Source of the DNA: Sphingopyxis sp.
Lineage (GTDB): Bacteria > Pseudomonadota > Alphaproteobacteria > Sphingomonadales > Sphingomonadaceae
Assembly (NCBI RefSeq): GCF_016793825.1
Contig: NZ_JAEULM010000021.1
Span: 62,001 to 126,000 of the forward strand
Reading direction: 5' to 3'
Length of the DNA: 64,000 bases
Positions 26,880-34,965 of the stretch are shown here, one piece after another (position 1 is the stretch's first letter; each line of letters begins with the position of its first letter). The notes beneath the pieces are model-generated. The model saw nothing but the letters and a program-made list of their open reading frames with translations, was not told the DNA's origin and did no database searches. The position numbers were made by a program, and so were the translations under genes.

Positions 26880-28055
26880 ATGACGAAAAACAAGCCGCCG
26901 CTCCTGATCGGAGCCTTGTGCGCTGCAGCGCTTTCGCTTGGCGCCTGCTCGGCCAAGGATGAGAAAGGCGGAAATCGTACGCCGCAGGTCGGCTATGTCA
27001 CGGTCAAGATCGAGGCCGTTCCGCTGACGACCTCGCTGGGCGGCCGCATCGTGGCGTTCGAGACGAGCGAAGTTCGACCGCAAGTGAATGGTATCGTCCG
27101 CCGCCGGCTGTTCACCGAGGGCGGGCTGGTACGCGCAGGCCAGCCGCTCTATCAGATCGATGCAAGCCTGTACCAGGCGGCGGTCGATCAGGCGACGGCC
27201 AATCTCGCGAGCGCGCGGGCCAGTGCACAGGCGGCGGAAGAGAAAGCGAAGCGCTTCGAACCGCTCGCGAAAATCCAGGCGGTGGCGCAGCAGGATTACA
27301 GCGACGCCGTCGCGCAGGCGCGCGCGGCGCGCGCGGCGGTCGCGCAGAACACGGCCGCACTCGAAACCGCGCAGATCAATCTGCGCTACACGACGCTTTC
27401 GGCGCCGATCAGCGGGCGGATCGGGCGTTCGCTCGTGACACCGGGCGGCCTTGTGAGTGCCAGCCAGGCGACGCCGCTTGCCGTGATCCAGCAGACCGAC
27501 CCCATCTATGTCGATATGCAGCAGTCGAGCGCCGACCTGACCCGGCTGCGCCAGGCGCTCGCCAGCGGGGGAGTCACGGCGGGCAGCACCTCGGTCCGTC
27601 TGAAGCTGGAGGATGGCAGCGATTACGCCTTCGCCGGCACCGTCCAGTTTTCCGAAGTCACTGTCAGCGAAGAGACGGGCACCGTCACGCTGCGCGCCCG
27701 CTTCGCGAACCCGCAGGGACTGCTGCTGCCCGGCATGTTCGTGACCGCGCTGTTCGACCAGGCAATCAACCCGACCGCGATACTGGTCCCGCAAGCGGCG
27801 GTCCAGCGCGACTTCGACGGATCGGCCTTCGTCTATCTCGTCGGCAAGGATGACAAGGCGGCGCGGCGCAAGATCGTCGCCGAACGCACGGTCGGCCCGA
27901 ACTGGGTCGTCACCGACGGCCTCAAGCCCGGCGACAAGGTCATCACGCAGGGGGTCGGCAATCTCAAGCAGGGGGCACCAATCAAGCCGGTCCCGGCAAG
28001 CAGCCCGCAGCGGCTGGGGGCGCCCGCAGACAAGAGTGCGGAAAAAGGAAAGTAA
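26880..28055 (+). CDS. RND efflux periplasmic adaptor (membrane fusion protein)
   Basis: The MexA/AcrA-type adaptor that bridges inner-membrane pump and outer-membrane channel. Of 391 residues, the first 23 are a lipoprotein signal with lipobox LGAC (Cys23). The barrel-sandwich halves (VRPQVNGIVRRRLF; LRYTTLSAPISGRIG) flank an Ala-rich alpha-helical hairpin at about residues 110-160, and a beta-barrel domain follows. ATG 26880 is chosen for the signal peptide; the longer open frame starts with a non-signal sequence. It is the first of three genes, six bases before the pump gene. Confidence 0.93.
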   Translation: MTKNKPPLLIGALCAAALSLGACSAKDEKGGNRTPQVGYVTVKIEAVPLTTSLGGRIVAFETSEVRPQVNGIVRRRLFTEGGLVRAGQPLYQIDASLYQAAVDQATANLASARASAQAAEEKAKRFEPLAKIQAVAQQDYSDAVAQARAARAAVAQNTAALETAQINLRYTTLSAPISGRIGRSLVTPGGLVSASQATPLAVIQQTDPIYVDMQQSSADLTRLRQALASGGVTAGSTSVRLKLEDGSDYAFAGTVQFSEVTVSEETGTVTLRARFANPQGLLLPGMFVTALFDQAINPTAILVPQAAVQRDFDGSAFVYLVGKDDKAARRKIVAERTVGPNWVVTDGLKPGDKVITQGVGNLKQGAPIKPVPASSPQRLGAPADKSAEKGK

Positions 28056-28061
28056 GCCCGC

Positions 28062-31000
28062 ATGTCGCGCCTCTTCATCGACCGGCCGATTTTCGCCTGG
28101 GTACTTGCGATCATCGTCATGCTCGGCGGGCTTGGCGCGCTGCGCGCGCTGCCGATCGAGCAATATCCCGACATTGCGCCGGCGCAGGTCAACATTCGCG
28201 CGACCTATCCCGGCGCTTCGGCGGAAGCGATCGAGAACAGCGTCACGCAGGTGCTCGAACAGCAACTGACGGGGATCGACGGCCTGCTCTATTTCAGTTC
28301 GCAGTCGAGTTCGCGCGGGCAGGCGAACATCACCGCGATCTTCGCCAAGGGAACCGACCCCGACATCGCGCAGGTCCAGGTCCAGAACAAGATCCAGTCC
28401 GCGATCTCGCGCCTGCCGCAGCAGGTGCAGAGCCAGGGTATCCGCGTCACCAAGGCCAATTCGGACACGCTGCTGCTCGTCGGCGTCTATGACACCACCG
28501 ACACCCGTTCGTTCCAGGATGTGTCGGATTTCCTGTCGTCGAACATTCAGGACCCGCTGTCGCGCGTCGAGGGGGTCGGCGACGTGAATGTGTTCGGATC
28601 GCCGCACGCGATGCGCATCTGGCTCAATCCGCAGCGGCTTGCCGCCATGTCGCTGATGCCCGGCGATGTCGTCACCGCGATCACCGCGCAAAATGCCGAG
28701 GTCGCGGCGGGCGAGGTCGGCGGCACTCCGGCGCCGCAGGGCCAGATGCTCAATGCGACCGTCACCGCGCAATCGCGGCTCCAGACCGCCGAACAGTTCG
28801 GCAATATCGTGCTGAAGACGCTGTCCGACGGCTCGACGGTTCGGATCAAGGATATCGCCCGGGTCGAGATCGGTGCCGAAAATTACGCGACGATCGTCCG
28901 CATCAACGGCCACCCCGGCGCGGGCATGTCGGTCTCGTTGTCGCCCGGGTCGGACGCGCTCGAAACCGCCGATCGCGTCAAGGCGCGCATGGCCGAACTC
29001 GCCGCCGATTTTCCCGATGGCCTGACCTATAGCTATGCCAATGACGCGACCGCTTTCATCAAGCTGTCGGTCAGCGAGGTGCAGAAGTCGCTGTTCGAGG
29101 CGATCCTGCTCGTCGTCCTTGTCATGTTCGTCTTCCTGCAAAGCTGGCGTGCCGTGCTGATCCCCGCGATCGCGGTGCCCGTAGTCCTGCTGGGGACATT
29201 CGGCGTCTTCTACATCCTGGGATTCAGTATCAATACGCTGACCTTGTTCGGGTTGACGCTCGCGATCGGCCTGCTCGTCGACGACGCGATCGTCGTGGTC
29301 GAGAATGTCGAACGACTGATGGAAGAGAATCCCGGCATGTCGGCGCGCGAAGCGACGATCCAGTCGATGAAGGAGTTGCAGGTCGCGCTGATCGCGATCG
29401 CGCTGGTGCTGTCGGCGGTCTTCCTGCCGATGGCTTTTTTCGGGGGCTCGACCGGCGTCATCTATCGCCAGTTCTCGGTCACCATCGTCTCGGCGATGGC
29501 GCTGTCGGTGCTGGTCGCGCTGATCCTGAGCCCCGCGCTGACCTCGACGCTGCTCAAGCCCCGGCTGGCGCACGGCGAAGCGCCCGAACGCCAGCACCGC
29601 TTCCCACGCGCCCACGCGGCGATGAAGCGCGCGCAGAACGGCTTCAACAGTTGGTTCGACCGCACCGTGAACCGCTATGTCGGCAGCGTCACCAAGGTCG
29701 TCGATCGCAAATGGCTGTTCCTCGGCATCTATGCGCTGATCCTGGCGCTGCTCGCGATGATGTTCCTGCGCCTGCCGAGCGGCTTCCTGCCCAACGAGGA
29801 TCAGGGGCGCGTCCAGATCCAGTTCCGCCTGCCCGCCGGCGCGACGCAGGAGCGCACCTTGCAGGTGCGCGACCAGATCGAAAACTATCTGCTGACACAG
29901 GAAAAGGCCAATGTCGGCGCGCTCTTCCTTATTGCCGGCGGGGGCCCCGGCGCGTCGGGCCAGAATACCGGCCAGGGCTTCATCAACCTCGTCGACTGGG
30001 ACAGCCGGCCGGGCAAGGACGATACTGCCGACGCGATCGCCGACCGGACGCGCAAGGCGCTGTCGGGCATTCGCGACGCCCAGATCTTCGCGCTTGTTCC
30101 CGGCGCGGTGCGCGGGCTTGGCGACGCTTCGGGCTTCACGATGGAGTTCCAGAACCGCAGCGGCATGAACCGCGAGCAATTCGTCGCCGCGCGCGAGAAG
30201 CTGCTGGCCGCAGCCAACGCCAATCCCAAGCTGACCTCGGTCCGTCTGTCCGACCTTCCCGACGTCGCGACGCTCAAGATCGATGTCGATACGCAGCGGC
30301 TGACCGCCTATAGCCTCACCAACAGCGATGTGAACAACACGCTCGCGACCGCGTGGGGCGGCCGCTACGTCAACGACTTCATCGACAAGGGCCGCGTGAA
30401 GCGCGTCTATGTCCAGGGCGATGCGCAATATCGCGCGAAGCCGGAGGATCTCGGTCAATGGTATGTCCGCGCGGCGGACGGCCAGATGTCGCCCTTTTGG
30501 GCCTTTTCCGACATCGGCTGGTCGACGACGCCCAGCAGCACCTCGCGCTTTCAGGGCGTGTCCGCCTTTGAAATTTCGGGCCAGCCCGCCGCCGGCACCA
30601 GTTCGGGCGAGGCGATGGACGAAATGGAGCGGATGGCCGCCGAAATCCCCGGCACGAGCGTCGCCTGGGCGGGCTCCTCCTATCAGGAACGGCTGTCGTC
30701 GGGGCAGGCGCCCCTGCTCTATATCCTGTCGCTGCTCGTCGTCTTTCTCTGTCTCGCGGCACTCTACGAAAGCTGGTCGATCCCGCTCGCGGTGCTGCTC
30801 GTCATTCCGCTTGGCCTCGTCGGATCGGTGTTCGCGGTGACGCTGCGCGGGCTTGAGAATGACGTCTATCTGCAGATCGGCCTGCTCACCACGATGGGGC
30901 TTGCAGCAAAGAATGCGATCCTGATGATCGAATTTGCCGAGCAGGAAGAGAAAAAGGGCAAGCGCGTCATCGAGGCGGCGATCGAGGCCGCCCGTATCCG

Positions 31001-31256
31001 CCTGCGCCCGATCCTGATGACGAGCTTCGCTTTCATCTTCGGCGTGTTGCCGCTCGCGATCGCGACCGGCGCCGGCGCGAACAGCCGCGTCGCGATCGGC
31101 ACCGCGGTAATCGGCGGCATGCTGACCGCCGCGCTGCTCGCGATCTTCTTCATCCCGCTCTTCTTTGTCCTCGTCCGGCGCGGCGTGCGCGACGGACTCG
31201 CGGCGTTGCGCCAGCGGTTCGGGAAGAAGGACGGCGGAACCGAGGTGACGGCATGA
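28062..31256 (+). CDS. RND multidrug efflux transporter (AcrB/MexB-like, HAE1)
   Basis: An inner-membrane proton-drug antiporter of 1064 residues, the full RND length. It begins MSRLFIDRPIFAWVLAII, has the first hydrophobic segment, two large periplasmic loops and two blocks of transmembrane helices. The proton-relay pair Asp407-Asp408 (LVDDAIVVVEN) falls at the E. coli AcrB numbers, and Lys950 (GLAAKNAIL) matches the conserved TM10 lysine. GASAEAIENSVTQVLEQQL and other HAE1 signatures point to hydrophobic drugs or solvents rather than metals. It overlaps the outer-membrane gene by ATGA. Confidence 0.95.
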   Translation: MSRLFIDRPIFAWVLAIIVMLGGLGALRALPIEQYPDIAPAQVNIRATYPGASAEAIENSVTQVLEQQLTGIDGLLYFSSQSSSRGQANITAIFAKGTDPDIAQVQVQNKIQSAISRLPQQVQSQGIRVTKANSDTLLLVGVYDTTDTRSFQDVSDFLSSNIQDPLSRVEGVGDVNVFGSPHAMRIWLNPQRLAAMSLMPGDVVTAITAQNAEVAAGEVGGTPAPQGQMLNATVTAQSRLQTAEQFGNIVLKTLSDGSTVRIKDIARVEIGAENYATIVRINGHPGAGMSVSLSPGSDALETADRVKARMAELAADFPDGLTYSYANDATAFIKLSVSEVQKSLFEAILLVVLVMFVFLQSWRAVLIPAIAVPVVLLGTFGVFYILGFSINTLTLFGLTLAIGLLVDDAIVVVENVERLMEENPGMSAREATIQSMKELQVALIAIALVLSAVFLPMAFFGGSTGVIYRQFSVTIVSAMALSVLVALILSPALTSTLLKPRLAHGEAPERQHRFPRAHAAMKRAQNGFNSWFDRTVNRYVGSVTKVVDRKWLFLGIYALILALLAMMFLRLPSGFLPNEDQGRVQIQFRLPAGATQERTLQVRDQIENYLLTQEKANVGALFLIAGGGPGASGQNTGQGFINLVDWDSRPGKDDTADAIADRTRKALSGIRDAQIFALVPGAVRGLGDASGFTMEFQNRSGMNREQFVAAREKLLAAANANPKLTSVRLSDLPDVATLKIDVDTQRLTAYSLTNSDVNNTLATAWGGRYVNDFIDKGRVKRVYVQGDAQYRAKPEDLGQWYVRAADGQMSPFWAFSDIGWSTTPSSTSRFQGVSAFEISGQPAAGTSSGEAMDEMERMAAEIPGTSVAWAGSSYQERLSSGQAPLLYILSLLVVFLCLAALYESWSIPLAVLLVIPLGLVGSVFAVTLRGLENDVYLQIGLLTTMGLAAKNAILMIEFAEQEEKKGKRVIEAAIEAARIRLRPILMTSFAFIFGVLPLAIATGAGANSRVAIGTAVIGGMLTAALLAIFFIPLFFVLVRRGVRDGLAALRQRFGKKDGGTEVTA

Positions 31257-32650
31257 AACGCGCTACGCTCCTGACCCTGGCGTCGCTGCTCCTCGCGGGC
31301 TGCTCGCTCGCGCCCAGGACGACGCTGCCCGCTCCGCCGGTCCCGCAAAGCTGGCCGGTGGGCGATGCCTATCTGCTTCAGAGCGAGGAAGCGCTGCCGG
31401 TCCTGTCCTACAAAAGCGTGTTCACCGACGCGCGGTTGCAGAATCTGGTCGATCAGGCGCTTGCGAACAACCGCGACCTTCGCGTCGCCTATGCCAACGT
31501 CGCGGCGGCGCGGGCGCAGGCACGGGTCAGCCGTGCGGGGCAATTCCCCGCGATCGGCGTGAGCGGCGGCGCGAGCTATTCGGATAGCGGCGGCGGCGGC
31601 AATGGTGCGGGCGACTTTTCGCTGCGCGGCGGCGTCACCGCGTTCGAACTCGACCTGTTCGGACGTCTCGCCAATGCCGCCGAGTCCGACCGCAACAGCG
31701 CGCTTGCAACCGAAGCCGCCTCGCGCACGGTGCGGCTCGCGCTGGTCGCCGACCTTGCGAATGCCTGGGCCGCCTATGGCGCCGACGGCGATTTGCTGAA
31801 GATCGCCGAGGATACCGCGGCCAACGCACGCGAAAATGTCCGTCTGACCAGAGCGCGGCTTGACGGCGGCGTGGCGCCGCGCACCGATCTGCGCCAGGCC
31901 GAGCAGATCCTCGCGACCGCCGAGGATTCGATCGCGCAGCAGAAGACCGCGCTCGCCCAGGACGAGAATCTGATCCGGCTGCTGGTCGGCGCCGACATCG
32001 ACCGGACGCTGCTTCCCGCCAGCCTTGCCGATGTGACGCCGGGGATCGCATCGCTTCCCGCAGGCGTCAATTCGCAGATTCTGCTTCGCCGTCCCGACGT
32101 GGTCGAGGCCGAATATCGCCTCCGCGCCGCCAACGCCGATATCGGCATCGCACGGGCACGGCTGTTCCCGACGATTTCGCTGACCGGACTGCTCGGTTTT
32201 GCCAGCGATGCGCTGTCGAGCCTTTTCGACAACGGGTCCTTCAACTGGTCGGCGGGGGGCGATGCCAGCGCGACGATCTTCGACTTCGGCGCGCGACGTG
32301 CCGGGGTCGATGCGACCAAGGCGCAACGCGATGCCGCGCTCGCAAGTTATGAGGGCGCAATCCAGACCGCGTTTCGCGAAGTCGCCGATGCCCTCGCGGT
32401 GCAGGGCACGATATCCGAGCGTGTTCGCGCCGCGGCAGCGAACAGCGAAGCGGCAGCCGATACCGCGATGCTCACCGATGCCCGCTACAAGGGCGGCGTC
32501 GACAGCTTCCTTGCCAGCCTCGACGCGCAGCGCAGCCTCTATACGGCGCGGCGCGGGGAGATCGGGACGCAATTGCTGCTCGTCCAGACGCGAATCGCGT
32601 TGTTCCGCGCGCTGGGTGGCGATAGCGGCGCCGGTTCGACCGCCCCCTAA
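31253..32650 (+). CDS. Outer-membrane efflux lipoprotein (OprM/NodT family)
   Basis: The outer-membrane channel of the tripartite pump, 465 residues, with lipobox LAGC (Cys17) and two repeated TolC-like domains. The family motifs are seen twice: LVDQALANNRDLRVAYANV with ARAQARVSRAGQFP in the first half, and LLRRPDVVEAEYRLRAANADIG with ARLFPTISLTG in the second. It trimerises to form a barrel and a periplasmic tunnel. It is translationally coupled to the pump gene, so the three parts are made together. The C-terminus is short after the last helix, with nothing unusual. Confidence 0.93.
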   Translation: MKRATLLTLASLLLAGCSLAPRTTLPAPPVPQSWPVGDAYLLQSEEALPVLSYKSVFTDARLQNLVDQALANNRDLRVAYANVAAARAQARVSRAGQFPAIGVSGGASYSDSGGGGNGAGDFSLRGGVTAFELDLFGRLANAAESDRNSALATEAASRTVRLALVADLANAWAAYGADGDLLKIAEDTAANARENVRLTRARLDGGVAPRTDLRQAEQILATAEDSIAQQKTALAQDENLIRLLVGADIDRTLLPASLADVTPGIASLPAGVNSQILLRRPDVVEAEYRLRAANADIGIARARLFPTISLTGLLGFASDALSSLFDNGSFNWSAGGDASATIFDFGARRAGVDATKAQRDAALASYEGAIQTAFREVADALAVQGTISERVRAAAANSEAAADTAMLTDARYKGGVDSFLASLDAQRSLYTARRGEIGTQLLLVQTRIALFRALGGDSGAGSTAP

Positions 32651-32674
32651 AGCCCGAAACCGTCCGACTCTTTC

Positions 32675-32719
32675 TTGACAATCGCCCCCGCTCGCGCGCT
32701 AATAGAACAAATCAGGAAC
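32675..32719 (+). promoter_or_regulatory. SOS promoter with LexA box of imuA-imuB-dnaE2
   Basis: TTGACA (32675-32680) is a consensus -35. TAATAG (32700-32705) is a likely -10 after a long 19-base spacer. GAAC-AAATCAG-GAAC (32705-32719) is a perfect alphaproteobacterial LexA box (direct repeat GAAC-N7-GAAC) placed across the transcription start, and its AGGA also serves as the ribosome site six bases before the ATG. Confidence 0.8.
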
Positions 32720-32723
32720 ATAT

Positions 32724-33524
32724 ATGCGCGAGTCGTCTTCTCAACTCGCCGGGCTGCGCAAGCGTATCGCCCGGCTGGCTACCGATGGTGGCCCCGCAAG
32801 CCGCCCGGCCGAGGGTCGGCTGGCGAGCGGCCATGCGCAATTCGACGCCGCGCTCGGCGGCGGGCTCGCGGTCGGACGGTACCATGAATTTTTCGCCGCC
32901 GACGCGCTCGACGGCACAAGCGCGGCGGCCTTCGCCGCGCTGCTCGCGCTCCGCACCCCCGGCCAGGCGCCGCTGATCTGGCTGCGGACCACCGATTCGG
33001 CAAATCGCGCCGGGCATATTTACGCGCCGGGCATCGCAGAGCTTGGCGGCGATCCCGACCGGCTGCTGCTCGTCGAGACCCCCGACCCGAAGATGCTGCT
33101 CGCCTGCGCGAACGATGCGATCCGCTGTACCGGGTCGGCCGCCGTGATCGTCGAAAGCTGGGGGAAATTCCCTTTGCTCGATCTTACCGCAGGCCGCCGT
33201 CTCACGCTCGGCGCGCGCGATGCCGGGACGACACTGCTGATGCTCCGCCTCAATGCCGCACCCGCACCCAGCGCCGCCGAAACGCGCTGGAGCGTCAGCG
33301 CGGCGGCGTCGCGCGAACGCGAAGCCAATGCCCCCGGCGCGCCCGCCTTCGATCTCGAACTGCTGCGCTGGCGCGCCGGCCCCGCCGGCGGATGCTGGCG
33401 ACTGGACTGGAACCATGACGACAAAAGCTTTGGGCCCGCATCCGGGGAAGCGGCGCTATCTGGCGCTCTTCTTCCCCTGGCTGCCCGCCGAGCGGCTCTG
33501 CCGCACGGCGCCGCGGCCGCCTGA
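32724..33524 (+). CDS. imuA: ImuA, SOS mutagenesis accessory protein
   Basis: A 266-residue RecA-fold-like protein of the ImuA (SulA-related) group that works with ImuB and DnaE2 in error-prone repair after DNA damage. It opens with SSQLAGLRKRIARLA, has GGGLAVGRYHEFFA in the position of a degenerate nucleotide-binding loop and VETPDPKMLLACANDAIRC typical of ImuA. ATG 32724 follows the AGGA inside the LexA box. The imuB start lies inside this gene, a 110-base overlap, which couples the two. Catalytic ATP residues seem incomplete, as known for the family. Confidence 0.9.
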   Translation: MRESSSQLAGLRKRIARLATDGGPASRPAEGRLASGHAQFDAALGGGLAVGRYHEFFAADALDGTSAAAFAALLALRTPGQAPLIWLRTTDSANRAGHIYAPGIAELGGDPDRLLLVETPDPKMLLACANDAIRCTGSAAVIVESWGKFPLLDLTAGRRLTLGARDAGTTLLMLRLNAAPAPSAAETRWSVSAAASREREANAPGAPAFDLELLRWRAGPAGGCWRLDWNHDDKSFGPASGEAALSGALLPLAARRAALPHGAAAA

Positions 33525-34965
33525 CGCCCCGCTGGTCTTTGCTGAAAAGCAGCGCGGGGCGCTGCGCATCGCGAGCGTCGATGCGCACGCGCAAGCCGTC
33601 GGACTCTCCGCCGGCATGCCGCTCGCCGACGCGCGCGCGCGGGTTCCCGGCCTGATCGTCGTCACCCACGATCCTGTCGCCGATCATGCATGGCTCGACC
33701 GGCTGGCGCTCGGCTGCAACCGCTACTCGCCGCTCGTCGCGCTCGACGCGCCCTGCGGGCTGATCCTCGACATCGCGGGCGCCGAGCATCTGTTTGCGGG
33801 GGAAGCGGGACTGCTCGAAGATATCGAGATGCGCCTGTCGCGGCTCGGCATGAGCGTGCGGTCCGCTCTCGGCCCCACCGCCGATGCGGCGCGCGCGCTG
33901 GCGCGCTACCAGACGCGCCCCGCGCCCGACGAGGAACAGGCGATCCGCCGCCTGCCCGTCGCCGCTCTCGAACTCGAAGCCGAGGCGACGACCACACTCG
34001 TTCGCGCGGGGCTCAGGACGATCGGCGACCTTGCGAGCCGTCCGATGGCGAATATCGCCGCCCGCTTCGGCGCAAGCGCCGCGACCGCGCTGCGGCGTAT
34101 ATTGGGTGACGCGCCGAGCCCGCTCGATCCGCGCATAGGCCTGCCCCCGGTGATGGCCGAACGCCGCTTCGCCGAACCGCTCGGCAGCAGCGCGCATGCG
34201 ATCAAAATCCTTGCCGAACTTGCCGGTGAAGCGATCGGCGCGCTCGCCGAACGCGGCAAGGGCGGGCGACATTTCCGCGCGACCTTTTTCCGCAGCGACG
34301 GACTGGCGCGCAGTATCGAGGTCGAGACCGGCCATGCGACGCGCGATACCGGGCTCGTCATGCGGCTGTTCGCCGAGCGGATGGACACGCTCGCCGATCC
34401 GCTCGATCCCGGTTTCGGTTTCGACATGATCCGCCTCGCGGTGCCGCGGCTCGACCCGCTCGGCGCAGGGCAACTGAAACTCGAAGGCGGCGCGGTGCGG
34501 GAGGCGGCGATGGACGAACTCGTCGACCGGATGACGACCCGCCTCGGGCGCGGCCGCGTCAAAAAATTGATGGTCGCCGACACGCATATCCCCGAGCAGG
34601 CACAGCTTGCGCTCCCCGCGATCGATGCGCCGCCGCCCGTCCCCTGGCAGGCTCCGGAACCCGGCGAGCCTCCGACGCGCCCCTTCCACCTGTTCGACCC
34701 GCCGCAGCCCATCGAGGTGATCGCCGAGGTTCCCGACGGCCCGCCCCAGCGCTTTCGCTGGCGCCGCGCCTTTCACGCCGTGCGCCGCTACGAAGGCCCC
34801 GAACGCATCGCTGCCGAATGGTGGCGTCGGCGCGACAATGCCGGGCTGACGCGCGATTATTATCGCGTCGAGGATGTGCAGGGCCGCCGTTACTGGCTCT
34901 TTCGCCACGGTCTTTACGACGAGAAGCCCGATCCGCGTTGGTATATCCACGGGCTGTTCGCATGA
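33415..34965 (+). CDS. imuB: ImuB, catalytically inactive Y-family polymerase-like hub
   Basis: A DinB/UmuC-like protein of 516 residues that acts as the clamp-binding hub of the DnaE2 mutasome. The palm begins RRYLALFFPWLPAERL, where active Y-family enzymes have acidic residues, and CGLILDIAGAEHLF replaces the second catalytic segment, so it should lack polymerase activity as ImuB proteins do. QLALPA at residues 397-402 is a plausible beta-clamp motif. ATG 33415 gives a normal ImuB N-terminus; the open frame extends 54 residues upstream but reads as a shadow of imuA. The stop overlaps dnaE2. Confidence 0.9.
   Translation: MTTKALGPHPGKRRYLALFFPWLPAERLCRTAPRPPDAPLVFAEKQRGALRIASVDAHAQAVGLSAGMPLADARARVPGLIVVTHDPVADHAWLDRLALGCNRYSPLVALDAPCGLILDIAGAEHLFAGEAGLLEDIEMRLSRLGMSVRSALGPTADAARALARYQTRPAPDEEQAIRRLPVAALELEAEATTTLVRAGLRTIGDLASRPMANIAARFGASAATALRRILGDAPSPLDPRIGLPPVMAERRFAEPLGSSAHAIKILAELAGEAIGALAERGKGGRHFRATFFRSDGLARSIEVETGHATRDTGLVMRLFAERMDTLADPLDPGFGFDMIRLAVPRLDPLGAGQLKLEGGAVREAAMDELVDRMTTRLGRGRVKKLMVADTHIPEQAQLALPAIDAPPPVPWQAPEPGEPPTRPFHLFDPPQPIEVIAEVPDGPPQRFRWRRAFHAVRRYEGPERIAAEWWRRRDNAGLTRDYYRVEDVQGRRYWLFRHGLYDEKPDPRWYIHGLFA

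Noticed and set aside
26760-30458. Long antisense open frame over the RND adaptor and pump genes
   Set aside because: A mirror of strongly coding sequence; Arg/Asp/His-rich, no ribosome site, no motif.
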